From positions 25,813,357-25,877,356 of the forward strand of contig NC_088178.1 of assembly GCF_028769735.1 (NCBI RefSeq): DNA of 64,000 bases, read 5' to 3'. Origin of the DNA: Zonotrichia leucophrys gambelii (lineage: Eukaryota; Chordata; Aves; Passeriformes; Passerellidae). Numbering within the stretch: the stretch's first letter is position 1; every line of letters starts with the position of its first letter. Shown in pieces: positions 25,509-39,780 of the stretch. The notes under the pieces are model-generated. The model was not told the origin of the DNA. It saw only the letters and a program-made list of their open reading frames with translations, and searched no databases. The translations under genes and the position numbers were made by a program.

Positions 25509-28500
25509 TTATTCTTTGTAGTCCAGGAATTGCTGAAGTCTTTTCTTATGTTCTGTAGACACTTGTACAGCACTAGAAACAAATGCAGAACATTTTATAT
25601 TAGAAGTAATACAGCACAAAAATAAAGTCTCATGCCAAAATTGAGTGTACATTGAAATCAATTACACTGAAGCTAAATTTTAGGAAAAACCATCTATGTT
25701 CCACAGCAAAGAAGCATATTAACCCTTGAAACTGTCAATTCTTATCCTCAACAGCTTCTAAAAAATACCTATACCAGGAAACCTTGCCCATTTCCTTACC
25801 TCTAAACAGCAACTGATTCACTTGCAAGGATGGTTTAGGTAAGAAAGAATCTCCTCAAATGATCCCTCCTGTATACTGAGCACTTCTAAACTGAGGGACA
25901 TTTCATCCCCAGAGGGAGAGATGGGCAGATACTACAGGAAGTTTCAGTCCCACATATTCTAAGGCCAAGTATGGAAGTTTGCCTGCTGGGAGAGTGGCTG
26001 AGGAAGAGCTGTTGGACAACCAGGCAGCAATGGAATTTCATTATTTGGACCCCTCATAGGATTTTCTCCCTGCAGAACAATTGCCTCTAGTTGATTTATC
26101 TTCTTTTCAGCAGCTCAGATTTATTAAACAAGTGGTATTCATGAACTGCTTCTAAAGAGTTCATGAAAAGTCACTAAGAAAAATTGCCCAGAAATCTATG
26201 AATAATAAATTTGAAGGGGGACCATATATCTACACAGGAACTTTTTAAGGTTCCACAAATCAAAAAAACCCTAAAATACCACATAATAATAATGAGCAGA
26301 AGGGATTTTTTTACCTAAATCTAGATTTTTCACAGGTCCTACAATAACATGAATTAAACTAAATTTAACAAGGAAGCAATCATGAGGAAGTTCTTACTTC
26401 AAGTGTTCTCCAAAGACAGTAGTTATCCTGTAGAGAGCTGTTTTCAGAGATGCTCTAAGTGCAAATCTTAGTGTTTTGTAGGATGTGTCCACCAGGCTCC
26501 CTGAAATCCGGGGAGGTTTGCTAGAAACATGTGGCAGTTTGAAATGTCTGTCTACGACCTGATGAGAAAAACAAACAGATTCCTGTCATCTGTTCAATTC
26601 TTTCATAAGGTAACTAGAGACATGTTTGTGTCAAATAAAGCAAAAACAAAGTGCAAGTTCAGAAATTCCACCAAGACACACAAAAATGTTTTGGAGGCTG
26701 AGCATTTCCCAGCCATCAACAGGAACCCAGAACCAAGTTCTGTGAAATTAGATTCTGAGTCTTTAGCTAAGAACATCACATGCTGCAGGAGAAGCACAGT
26801 TCTGTCCTGTATTATGACTTGTTTCTTTCACAAACAAGGGCATTGGCTTTCTTTCCCCCTGGTGCCTGTTCTTGGAAGAGATGACTTACACTGAAGAACT
26901 TTAATAACCTCTAAATTCTTTCCAAGAACCTCCATTAGGGCAGTGTGAAATGGTTATGTTAATAGGACATGGATAGCCTTGGAAATAAATCTGGATTTTT
27001 TAAAACACATTACACAAACATCAGTAATTTGAGAGTAGTGTCTCTCTATTAGCAGAGACACAGATTTTATCTCTTGAGATTTGCAATGTCTCCAAGTGCT
27101 CCACGTTGCACCAGGAACTGTGTGCAACAAATAAAGATTAAGTTCTAACTCTGCAAAAGATATTGTATTAGAATTGCTGCATCCCTGAAATAAACTCTTC
27201 AACTGAGCACACATTTCTTTAAAATTAAACATTGCATATTTTCTCCTTCCACATTTTAAAAACCAACAGGGTTTTTTTTATTCAGCTGTTTCATAGTGTA
27301 CATAGTGGCAACCAGCTGTTTTGGTTAGATTAACTGCAGAAGAGCTGTTTAAGTGGCAGCAACTTCAATGTTATGACTACTCAGCAAGGTTATTATGTAA
27401 AATCAACAGGACTCCTCCTCCTCTCCTAAACTTGCCTTGCAGCAAGGAAAAGTTAAGTTTTACCTCCTGAAGAGTCAGTAGCGTGTTCAGGATAGCTGGC
27501 AGTGTAGTTTGGACAACTCCAAACTGGTCTTCAGTGAAGGAGGCTGCTACCAAGTGAGACAGACCTTTAAAAAAAGAAATTTGTTGTAATTCATGCTTCA
27601 AAAGGTGAGAAGCATAAACTTTGATACTGAAAATTATGGTGTTGCCTGAAGATTCCACCAATGTGCTGGAAATACCTCCAGACTTTTTGCTGCCAGCTGA
27701 AAGTCACCTCAGCTCTGGACCACTCACTGGTTTGACAGGTGTGTAATAGCTTGAGGTTGGTAAAGCAAGAGAGATTATATAAAAATTATGTGTGATTCCC
27801 ATCTCCAGACACTACATTCCAAGCCATCACCTTCAATCTGACACAGCATGGCACACTGGCCCATAAAACACATCACCAAGGAAAATGATCAACTTTGCAC
27901 AGTCAAATGCAATGGAAGATTCTGTCAATATCAGTGTTTACTCACAACTTTGAAAGAAACAATAAAAATCCAAAATGTAATTTCATACTGTCATTGTTCT
28001 TCTAATTCTCTGCAAACCATCCTTTTGTTTATTTGCTAAGTTATTATCTGAGTGCCTCCCTCAGCTCTCTGATAAACACAGACCCAGAGCCTTTAGTCAG
28101 AAAAGCTGTTGTAAAAAGGCATCATAAATCTGTCACTAGAAAAATGTAAAAGTGATACATGGGTTCACATGAGAGAGAAGCACCAGAAATCAAGTTTAGG
28201 AATCTGTACAGAACATAAAGTAAGAGATCTCACATGGGATCTCAAAACTAACAAGTGAATTACACTTTAGTCATGTTGGTGTCTGAAATGCAGTTGTGTT
28301 TTTATCAAAAGCATTTCAAATATTTTTATTGGTACATTTATAAAGCACAGAGCCCTGAGAGTTTTCCATGAACCAACAGAGTGGATCACCTGGAAAGCAC
28401 TTACCTTCCAAAGCCCAGATGTGCATTTGGGCATCACAGAAGACAGCCTGGATGGAGGCTTCTGGGTGCTGACAAAGAAACCAAAGTGCTGTGAGTGCAC

Positions 28501-31500
28501 TTTATAAATAATATTGCCAAACTTGCAGCTTTCAGAACAGACCTGCAAGGCCAACAGATCTTGGGAAATAGCCAGAAAAATCTGATCTAAAGTAGAATTA
28601 TTTTTGGACAGAAGCTGCCCACAATGCTACAGCTGTAACTGAGGAAGGGAAAAAAGAGGATATACTAGCTAGTTTTCAAGGGCTAAGAACACTTTAAGTA
28701 AAATAGAGTTTCTAATCACATCACTTTAAAAAAACATTGTAATTCTTATTTTCTGCTGGTATGGGACAATCCTGCTGTGAAACCCACAGCAAGCAAGAAG
28801 GTGTACTTATGGAAAGCTTTAGATGAAAATACAGGTTTTAAAGCCATTATCTGTGTCCCAAACACAGGACCACCCTTACCTTGCTGAAGAAATACATTAT
28901 CAACGCCCGTTTGGACAAGAAGTTTTTTATCTGAAAAGAAACAAAAGATTAAACATGTCATCTGTATTTATTTAAGGCATGCACAGTTGGCCCTTCTCAA
29001 CCCTACCACCTTCACACAGCATAAAGGCATTGGGAGTGAAGGATTTGTGGTATATAAGCTAAGCAGAGAAGGAAGAATTCATTCCATAAAATGGAAAATC
29101 CTTCCAGAGAGGTATCATCTAAGCTGCACCCCCTATGCACTGAAATTTTACTCCACCTGTTCTTGCTTGTTCTGAAGCCATGTGTAAATAAATTTTGGCT
29201 GCACTGCCTCACTCCCAGTTCTTGCAGCAGAGAGCACAGGGGAGGGTTCATGGTGGGAACCATTCATTTGCTGATCTGCAAGAAAAAAAATACAGCATCT
29301 TCAGAAAAACTGATTGCTGGCACCTTAATCCTCACAATGCAGCTCTCCAATGTCAAGGCCACTACATTTATGGCTCTGAACTCAAGTGCTGTGGAAGAAT
29401 CTCTACCTGAAACCGACGTCCACAGCTTTGGTCCCCTCCTCGTGACATGGGGACTTTGAACTGTTCCATGCCAAGGAGATTTTACATCCACAGCTCCCAT
29501 CTTGTAACTTAAAGCAGGAGAGCTGAAAGGTGAACCAACATCAGAGCCAGGAGACATCTTCACAGGCATCAGGGATGGCTTAACCAGGGGAGACATGGAG
29601 GCTCTGAGAACAATGTTGGACCTCTGTGACTGGAATGATGTATCTTCTATCCCAGCAGCTCCTAGGGACAAAGAACACGCTGCATGAAGACAGCAGGCTG
29701 GCACAGTGACACAGGAGATGGCTTTCTTATTTGATTGCTATTTCAATAACAACTTGAAAGGACATGGTTAGCACTCTGGTCTTGCAAAGAAGTACACATC
29801 AACATAAGCACGGAGCATTTTCAAAGTTCAAGTTTTCATCGGCTTAAAACCAGCAAGTGATGAGAAAATAAATATAAAATATAAATATAAAAATAAATTT
29901 AAATAAATCTTGTGCATTTATTCATTTTACTCCTGCTAGCCAACATTACAACACCCTGATATCCATGTACATAAAGTGGGCACTTAGCATTAAGCACTAG
30001 AAAAAAGGCTGTCCATAGAAGAATGAAAAGCCATTCTGATTGGCATGTAAGAAAAGGCATGTCTGTCTGCAAATCCAAGGACCAGCAGCACGAGAAGAAA
30101 TTCACCAGTGGCACACCAACAGTGCCTGCTGTTGCCAGGGCACTGCCTGCTAAGGGATTCCATTACCTGGCAGCCTCGTGCTAACACAGCTGTGCTGCCA
30201 GCAATGATGCCCAAGCCTGGCATGTAAAACACCCAAAATGCCTGGAGGCTGCTCACAGCTCAGGAGTCAGACTGGGCTTTCCCCACTCTACAGTGATATT
30301 AGCAAATCATACAAACATAAACAGAACATAATTTTATCATCTTAAACTAATCATAAGAGCAGTTGTGCAAATTCCAGAGCATCTCTTGGCAAGACTTAAA
30401 TTCTCCCTGTGCTGTGTTGAACTTACTGAAACTGTGATAATCAGACTTTTTTTATTCATGCAAGTATGGAAAAAAAATACTGTATTGAACATAATATGCA
30501 AGTAAACAAACTGAGTAAACATGATAACTGCAAGTTTTCTAGCTATTTTGGGATTACTTCAACACAAATACCTAAGATTAATTGGGGGAGGATCTTTTTT
30601 GTCTGTATTTATTTGCAGAAATCCCTCATTTTCCTCATAAAATTTAATTGAGACTAAGGTATCTATTGCTACCTTCACGCTTTACAAACCTTTATGAGCA
30701 CTTCCTCACATACCTGGAGTCTGTGGAGGTACTTTCAGCTCTCCCACTGGTGGCTTTGCTCTCCCATTTGCTGCTGCTGCTTCCTGCTGTGCAATCAGCC
30801 TCTGGGTCAGGTCACTGAGGAGACTCAGGCACTCCCGGGATATTGCAGTCCAGTTGTGTGGGTGCCCACCTGGCAGGGCACACAAAGAGCAGAGTTTAAC
30901 CCAGCTGCTCCTCCCTGCATCCCTCTGACAGTGGCCATGTGCTCTCAGCAGGAGCCTCGCTGTCACAGTGTCACTCTGCTTCTAAAACGCCACAGGGCAT
31001 TTCCACTGTGACAGCTTGTTTGTGCTGAGAGAAGATGAAAACATGGACAGATTCAATGGATAGCTCTAAAAAGAGCTCAGTGAAACCTGCTAAGCAAGCA
31101 GGCAACACAGGCAGTTCAGCCCATCAGAGCTGAAATCACTGAACAGCTAAAATGAACAAATACCACTGGTGATGTCAACACAGTTGTGAAGCAGTACAAA
31201 CACTAGAATTCATGATAAAGTGCTGCAAAAAGTTCCTGAGGGCTTCTAAGCAGTTTTAATTGACCCCCTCTGCCATATCTGAGTACAGCAAAAGGACTGT
31301 GCACTAACTGAAGTTCAGCCAGTGTTTGCTCTCACAGCTGCAGTGGTGACTCAGTATTTGTACCTCATTTCCCCTCACTCACACACACCTCCACATTCAG
31401 CTCCCATACACATCTCTTAGGTTATCCAGTCTGGACTGTCTTACTGGTGCTGTGAAGTGGGCCCTGCTTTCAAAATCCTAAACCTCTATCTCCTCCTAGG

Positions 31501-34500
31501 TGTCATTAAATCCAACAGACACCACATCTGGTTGAGTTTAGCAGATGAAACAATATGAATATAAAATAATTAAGCAGCCTTTTGGAAAAGGCACCACAGG
31601 GAAGAAGCTTATGCAGCATACCTTGCAACACTACATAATTTCTAAGAGTGTTTGACTAATGATTTATAAAAAAGGAATCAACACAAAATAATTTTTATAA
31701 TTACCTGGCTGACTGAGGCTAAAGACTTCCTGTCGTCGAACAGGAGAATACTGGGAAAGTAACATCAAGTCCTGTAAGGCTAAAAACTGCAAAGAAAGGA
31801 AAATATTTTAGTGCATGCAAAATGCACTGTATTTGCTTTAAAAATATGTAGTTATCCATCCAAAATCAATCCCAACCAAAGAATGAGTTCACACTGGCTA
31901 AAACCAGTCATGTAACACAAAGAGAATGGAGGCAAATCCCCAAAACCACCCTGGATGGGGCTGCAGAACTATTAAAAGCTTTAGTGATAGATCAATTCTC
32001 AGGAGTTCAAGAAGATCTAACACTTGTTTTATTCTAATAGGTTAGGCAGAAAGATATTAAGACACTAAAAAGTCTAAGAAAATAACTGTTTTTGCAAACT
32101 AGACCTCAACTACAGTTTTAGGGTCAGTGCCTTATGGGATCAACATATCACTGCTTTTTGTTGGGATTAAGCAATTCATGTGCCAAACTAAAAATAAACC
32201 AGATTTCTCACAATATTCAAACCTCTGTTATAAACTGGACATTTTAATGATATCTGAGATCATGTATTAGATTTCCTGTTCCTTTAATTGTTTGTGCTCA
32301 ACTCTTCCCACCTATCCTCAGATAATGCAGCAAAGCTTAAAAAGGTCTTGCAGCCTATTGTATCTCCAGCCTTATCAGAAATCTGTAAAATCAGTACAGG
32401 TAGAATTTGCATGTGCAAGTGAAAATTCTTATCTTTATTTACATAATACATTTTAAATGAGGTCTCCAATTTCTAAGTGTTATAATCAGTAAGTCCTATT
32501 AATGTTTACCATAGACCAAAATTCCTCTTCTTTACTCACAGGTTTTAAGTAGTTTTTTACTATTGCCTTTTAGAAAAAAGAAACCCAACTTCCAAACATT
32601 TAAATATTAATATTTTCAATTTCAAGAGAGAACACACACATGTTCTCAAATATATGTTGCAGGGACAAGATGTTGAGAGTACAAAGGTTTGAGAAAACAC
32701 CTGCTTATGTGACAAGACTTAAAGATGAGCTACAAAAACCTGAATGCCACTAAGCTGCTGGTTTTGCATCAATACACACCATGAGGTTTCTGCTGCACAC
32801 AGATGTTACCTCTAACACAATGAATCTTCAGCTAACAGTAACAGCATGGTGAGCACCAGCAGATGTCACCACTAAACAAATTTTCATCATTAAATGCAAC
32901 AGCCTGGGAGTGCTCTGAGGCAGCTCCTCAAGGAACTAACACCTCAGTGACCAGAAGTGGTACCTGGAGGATGTGACTGCATGAAAAACACCTTTTGAGC
33001 ACACACCTGTCAGGGAGAGGCAGGAGTTCCATTACCTTTATAAGGAGGGGAGGATTGCTGTTCAGAATTTTAGGCAGGCACTGGTCTGTCTCCTGAGCAA
33101 ACGTTGGTTGAATGGGAAAATGATGACTCTAAATATAAACATCAAAATTTATGTTATACAGAGGAAAGTACAAAAAAATCTTATGAAAGACCAGTAAACT
33201 GGCCTGGAATTTCTAACATAGAAACAAAAAGTTTACTCCTTTCATTTAAAATTGAAAAATCTTAGAAAATCCAGATATCTTCAAATTAATATGCTCATGT
33301 GGCTAATGTCACAATTTCCTGAATTTTCAGTTAACACTATGCAAATATTTAAAAGCAACTTTGGAAGTTATTTAGCTCATTCAGAAAAACAAAACCACGT
33401 GGATAAACAAATCTTTTCTCATCAGCCAAAAGGGCAAAGTGCATTTTGTACTTTCACAGATGGATGATTTCTTTTGTCTTCCACAGTTTTACAAGCAATA
33501 CAGTAATTAGAGATGTTGACAAGGTGTTGTTATTATCCTTTGAGACAGGTTGCTCACACCTCAGAGCTGTTGTCATGCTTGACTCATTGTTGATCTTTTT
33601 TCAATGTAGTCACAACAACTACACCTTTCTAATTAAAGCTAATTAAACACCCCAGCAGCACTGTATTTGCCATTTCATTCCATGAGTACTTTGCACCAAT
33701 ACATTGACTCAGGATTTAAACCTTACTTTTTTTTTTTCCTTTTACCAAGAGTCTCATAGTGTTTTAATTTAAAAAAATTAAAATCAAGTTAGACGAACAA
33801 TTTTTTCCTCTCTAAGGAAATATCTGGAAACAGAAGCAGAGGAGTAAGAGGAACAAAACATGAATTTTGTAAGGAGCACAGGTCTAGGGAAAAGTCAATT
33901 AATGCCAGGCCTCTCTTGACTATTCAGTTATCAGCTACTATCTGTAGTGCATGCTGTGAAAATTCCAGAATTATGAGTCATTTCCTAGCAGAACTGCTTT
34001 TGAAATGAAAGAATTATCTGTGCCACACTGGTGATGTAAGTGGAGCACTGTCACAAGCACTGACCTCTGTGGCATAGATTTTGAAGAGCAGCCAAGCAAT
34101 GTACCAGGTCATCAGGAGGAACACACCACTCAGCCAGGTATGGTAAAACAAGGAGAGATCCAATAAGCCACTCAGAGTGTCAAGAGGATGTAATTTACTG
34201 CAGATAAAATAACCAAGAGGATATAGTATTTTAGTATTCTTATTAAGAATAATTTATGAAATTAGGGAAAATAAAGATGAATTAATCATGACTACAGTTT
34301 TAGCCAATTAACATATTAAGACTCCTGGTTTCTTATTTTAAAACTGACAATAGTCATTATAAAATAAGGATATTCCCCCTGCCCTCACTCCCTCCCAAAA
34401 AAACCACCATAGAAAATCAGATAAAACTCATAGATGCAATCTGGAGTGTCTACCCTTTCTAATACTTTAGACACTAACAGAAAAAAAAAATAAAAAGTGA

Positions 34501-37500
34501 TTTCCTAATTACTATCTTAATGACAAGATGGTTCTTACAAGGGGATGCTGGTTCCTTTAGGATTCATTTCAGAAAATGCCAGAGCTCCCCACATTTTGTG
34601 TGGGGAGGCAAACAACTGAGTCCTGCTGCCAGGCTGCACTTCCTCAGCAAAGGAACCTCTCTAGAATATTCCAAATTTCCAGCACCATGTCCTCCTACCT
34701 GTCTGTATGAAGGCCCATCGTGGTACATATCCAAACCTTTGGGATGTAACCTAGGGGTTCAAAAAGAAACTCTGAAACAAATACAACACTACAAAACACA
34801 CACACAGTAGGCAAAAAAAGGAGACAAAAATAGAATTTATGCAGAGACAAGAGACTGGTCTTCTAACTCACATGGACAAGGAAACAATCTGCCTTTGGGG
34901 TTATTGTGTTTCAAGAAACACAAAAAAGAGAATGAAAAAAGGCTTCAGGCTAGCAGCTGTACACTGAGAGATGTAGGCCTCCTCTTTTATTGCTGCTTCT
35001 CAGCAGTGAGTTAATTGTGTTTCCTCACTAACAAAAGAGGGTTAATAGTAATTTAATATTAATTTTCACTACAGCCCAGGCAGCAGCAAAGTGCTTTTAA
35101 AGACTTAATGGAATGTGATACAGAAACACCATACTTCTAATTCATCCCCTGATGTAAATAAAGGGATAATAGTTCTTGCATATTTTGACATCATTTAGGA
35201 GGATAATTACAACCCTAACAAAGAATTCCTGATTCTTACAAAGTCCAGTGCAATCATCTTCATCAGCACAGATTTTGTTTACCACAGACCAAACTCCATT
35301 TTCACATGGGAGGGAGCCATCCTGCCTCCCTCCAAATAATATACCTGAGATATATATAAATATATCCAAATAATATACCTGAGAGCAAAGCCAAAGTGCT
35401 GATCTTTGCCTAAAAAAATGCAACATTTCACATTACAGGGAAGTCCTGCCCACTGCTGGATGCCAGGCTCAGCTCTGGGACACCACAGCTCCACTCCCAG
35501 GCAATGGAAGCAGCAGTCCAAAGCCTGATGGATCAAAAAGTTTTCAAACACAGGAATTACAAATTTAAAAAAAATAAGAGAATTTCAGGAACCCTTACCA
35601 AAAAAGTAATATGTGACACAGAAGTTTCTAACAAAATAGAGTGATTCCACACAACTGTGTTTTATCAGGAGAGGCAAAGATCTTCTGAAACGTAAATACT
35701 TGTATTGCTAAAACCAAACAAAATAAATAGTTTAGTATTCCACATGCAGAATTAAACAATGAAACAGTTAATAAAAATAATACAACAAAAAAGGACAAGG
35801 TACTTGAAAGCCTGAAGTCTAGATCAATTAAAAACTTAATTTAAGGTAATTCTAGGTGTTAAATTTATTAATTAAGCTCCCAATCTTTCCTGACATTTTA
35901 TAATAATTTCTAGTTCTTATCCAGTTTCCTGCTTATAGCAGTGAAAATCAAGAATGGGGTAGACTGACTCAATACACAAGGGAACAAACCAAAATAATCC
36001 TGTCTAATGCAAAATAAAGGAAAAAAAAGGGCATATTTAATCTACTAGATTTCATTTACATTCTAAAAGTTCAATTAAAATATAGGGAAAATTTAGACAA
36101 GCCTGAGTTCCAGAGTCAGTAATCCTCCAAGCAGCAAAACCAATGTAACACTGATGCTTTCCTCCAAATAAATAAACTATATGTTTCCAAATGACTGAAG
36201 CAACTCAGCTGACAAATGAAACCATGAAAATGAAACTATGAAAATGCAACCAAAGAGATTTATTTTTTTATTTTACTAGCTTGCATTAGGAAAAAAAAAA
36301 AAGGGGAAAAAAACCAAATACAAACAGAAAACCTAAAGAAACAACAACAAAAAAAGGAGAATTAACAATATTGAAATAGATTTTTTTCTAAATATTCTAA
36401 CTACAACACTGCCAAAATGCTGCTTGGTTTGCTGATGAATGGTCAGCAAAATGCAGCACACATGTTTTCCTCCATAACACAACCAACCTTGGTGAAAGAC
36501 ATCTCTTGCCAAATTGTTTGGACTGTGTCACTCTGGGAATCAGGCAAAGTTAAAGGCTGCTGTGAGGCTGCAGCAACAGAAATATTTTTAAGGTGATGCT
36601 TCACACTGGTACAGATTTCTGCAGGACTCCTCCAGGGGAATTAATGGAATTTCAGTTTCCATAGTGCTACACACAAAAAAGCTTTGGATGTTGAGCTCTA
36701 AGCCAGATTTAATGTGTTATTTAGACTTGAACTGAAGGGTTTGGTTTTTTTTAACTGTCAAGATTTTCAGCTTTTAGGTGACCCTTGTTGTCAGTTCCTG
36801 AAATTGATACCCAGTTTGTGCACATTGTCTTTTTTTCCTGTAGTTCACCTGCCACCTCAGCCAGCTTTGAACAGGCATCAGAGGGTGTAGGGTAAATGTT
36901 AAAGAGTCACAGCATCCCAATTTCTGTGTTCATTTAAAAGGAGCTGAGCAGCAGGAGCAGGATGAACACTGCTGGCATTTAAAGCTGGGTGCACACTTCA
37001 TCTATCAGTGACAGCAGCTGCACACAGGCAGCTCCTGCTGCCACACTCATAAATTATCCAGGCTTTTCTGAGCACTGTTTCACTCATACATGTCCTTCTA
37101 CAAAGATGCTTAAAGCTCTCACCTGTATGATTGGAAATGGCAAATAATTCATGTTGTTAATAAGAAAGAAAAGGCTGTAGCTGTATCCCAAGAAAGCTCC
37201 AGAAAGCAGAAAGAAGAGGTGATACTCATTTAGGCACATCTGAGGAACAGCATCTTCTAGGCTAAAATAGAAAACTTAGAATCAATTCTGAGTTCACAAC
37301 AAAAACCTTAGGAAACTCAAATCAGAAGTTTGATTTTGCTGATCTATACATCTGATGATACCTCATCAAGTTTTTTGTTAAGTAGGAATCCCACCACCTG
37401 TTTTTGTAATTTATGCATTGAACATACACCATTAACCACAAGACCAGGAGTTAGCTCAAGTGACAACCAACTTGTCATCAAGAATGAAGAATCCATTAAG

Positions 37501-39591
37501 AATCCTGGAAATTTAGTTTTTCTGGTCCAGTTCTCTGTGCACTGTAACATTTACAAAGGGGAGCATTTTTTGTTCTTTGATAAAGAAAATCAACATATAA
37601 GAGTTGGGTTTTTAGAATACCCAAATTCTTGGGATTCTCTTTGAAAGAAACTATCAGTAGATACATTTTACAATAAAAGTTTTGTTTATCTTTGACACAC
37701 ACACACAGTTACCTTTCTGAAGGTGTGCAGGACACAGCAAGAAACTGGAACCTCCCTTTTGTCATGACTGTAGCACACCAAGCAACCAGCATTCCCATGA
37801 TAGCATGAACAAAGGAATGGATCACTTGCTGAGGGTGAATAATTTTTCCTATCAGTGCTAATCGAGAGCATGGTATTGATGGCACCACTGTAAATAAAAG
37901 CAGAAAAATCATTTTTATTTCTTACCAATAAAATCTTTCATTAAAATAAAAAAGAGAAAAACCCCCACCATTGTCAGAATCAGTCACTAAATTATAAATG
38001 ATCATGCTATTTAATTTAGGTATCAAAGACAGTTCAATAATTCACACAACCCACCTGCATAAAATTCAACGTTGAAGATGCTTATTACTATTATCACCAC
38101 AGACATCAGGAAGATACAAAAGATGACATAAGAAGTATACAAATCATTGAAAGACTCTAAAAAAATAAAAATATTATTGTTCAGAAAATTGCAATAACAC
38201 AGCAGCAATGCAGTAAGTAACAGAAAAGAGCACTTAAGCAATGGAAAATAATCCACTGAAATGCTTAAAGGGGAGTAATGGTCAATGGACATTCTAATCC
38301 CACATGAGGTCTGCCCAGCTACACAACATTTCTGCACAAAAGCAAATTTAAACTTCATAGAAACTATTTGACACCCTTATAACTGGTTTTCTTATAAGTC
38401 AACACTCAGAAGTTTGTTTAAAAAAAAAAACCAAAACATTAAACTGTGGCTCAAATATCACATTTCCATTCATTTAAGAAAAGCTGCAGCCATCCAGCCA
38501 CACCAAAAAGAGAAGAAATTTCTTACAGAGTGGTTCTTTGAGCTTTTCTATTTTCAAGGGAGGAAGTCAATTCTCTCTGCCTGGAGCAGCTCAATGATCA
38601 CAGGCATCGAGCTTCCAGCTAAACATCTCTCAATTTTCACTGCAGGCACTCAGGGGGAGTTATTCTCACCATGCACGGTGCCTGCTTCAGGAATTTCTCT
38701 TAGGATTCAGCGCAGCACAGAGAAAAGTGAAGCTGTTTATGGGAACAGCAGCTGCACAGGGTGGAAGGGGAAGTGTGTCCAAGGACTCAGAACAGACAAC
38801 TAAAGCACTTAACCTGCTGGGTTTTTTTTAAATTCTGTGAGGGATAGACTCACATGAAATTGCAACACTTATTCCCACCTAGGGTGGACGGTGGCTGCTG
38901 CAGCTGTAACACAGAAACATTTCAGAGGCCAAAGACTATTCGAAACGTAAGTGTAACACGATGCCACCGTCAGTTCCCGTTATCTGGGACTGAACACAAT
39001 ACAACAGAGTGTAAGAAAAAAAAACAAAACAAAAAACCCCAAAAAACCAAGAAAAAAACAGAAAAACAAACACGAGAGAGCAAAACCAGGAGGACGCGGC
39101 CGGGCACCTACTGGAGATCCAGCGCACCGGGTGGAACGGGTCGAGGCCGCTGAGCACGATGAAGGCCGCGGTGCAGAGGGGCAGCAGCAGCACGGACCAG
39201 GTCACGGCGGCGGCCACTCGCCAGCCCAGAACCTGCGGGGACACAGCGTGAGGGACCGGGACCCGCCAACCCAGCTCCTGCACGGTGACAACGGGAGGGG
39301 GAGCCGGGACCCGCCAACCCAGCGACTGCATGGTGACAATGGGAGGGACCGGGAGGGGGACCGGGACCCGCCAGCGCAGCGCCTGAGGGGAGCGCACGGT
39401 GAGGGGAGCGAAGCTCACCCCCCAGAACCTGAGGGGAGACACAGTGAGGAGGCCGGGGACCGACACCATCCGCCAGCCCAGCGCCTGCGGGGAGCATAGA
39501 GCCGGGACCGGGGGGAATGAGCCCGAGGGAGCGCAGCCTGAGGACCGACCTGCCGGAGCAGCGCCCGCTGCCCGCCCGCCGCCCCCTCCAT
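25509..39591 (-). CDS. NDC1: NDC1 transmembrane nucleoporin, complete, 18 coding exons
   Basis: NDC1 (TMEM48) anchors the nuclear pore complex in the pore membrane and is needed for pore and spindle-pole-body insertion. Coding exons on the minus strand, in order: 39591-39550, 39232-39112, 38156-38055, 37887-37713, 37261-37123, 35707-35599, 34750-34699, 34197-34065, 33128-33036, 31786-31705, 30869-30714, 29661-29407, 29275-29157, 28930-28880, 28468-28405, 27564-27464, 26558-26398, 25572-25509. They sum to 2019 nt, giving 672 residues (human 674). All borders are GT-AG and phases agree. The N-terminal half has about six membrane segments: near 15-41 and 63-82, two across exons 4-5, and two across exons 6-8. 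Conserved strings include [30 protein letters not shown] and [11 protein letters not shown]. The C-terminal half is soluble. The exon 2 donor (GTAGGT) was chosen because it alone keeps frame with exon 3. Confidence 0.96.
35331..35384. repeat. Direct repeat of 20 bp in NDC1 intron 6
   Basis: The 20-mer TCCAAATAATATACCTGAGA occurs at 35331-35350 and 35365-35384, separated by a short TA-rich spacer. No effect on exons is visible. Confidence 0.9.
39219..39516 (-). repeat. NDC1: Tandem array of duplicated splice-acceptor units in NDC1 intron 1
   Basis: Diverged tandem repeat of roughly 45-57 bp units filling most of NDC1 intron 1 and including the first bases of exon 2. On the minus strand each unit carries an acceptor-like CAG followed by a copy of the exon 2 start (GGGCTGGCGGGT-like, encoding LGWR or a variant). 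The authentic acceptor places exon 2 at 39232. Acceptor-like sites in the other units would start exons at 39277, 39325, 39382, 39428 and 39484. All but 39428 are offset by a multiple of three. Confidence 0.85.
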
Positions 39592-39780
39592 GGCCGCGGC
39601 CCGGCCGCCCGTTCAAAGCCGCCGCCCAACGGCCCCACGTGCCGGACCCGCGACACTTCCGCCGCGCGCCCAGGCGGCAGCCAATGGGAGGGCGCGCACG
39701 CCCGCTCCCCGGGAGTGCGGAGTGACGTCACTCGCCGTGGAAACTACAATTCCCGGCGTCCCCCGCGCGGCTATGGCGGC
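39592..39780 (-). promoter_or_regulatory. NDC1: CpG-rich promoter of NDC1
   Basis: GC- and CpG-rich sequence immediately upstream of the NDC1 start codon, ending near 39780 where base composition returns to AT-rich. A TGACGTCA site, the full CRE/ATF palindrome, lies at 39722-39729. Such sites are frequent in housekeeping promoters. The transcription start was not determined. Confidence 0.7.

Noticed and set aside
39108..39113. Alternative NDC1 exon 2 donor at AG|GTGCCC (exon end 39108)
   Set aside because: It would leave two bases of a codon and put exon 3 out of frame with either possible acceptor. The GTAGGT donor at 39111 keeps the conserved SFNDLY frame.
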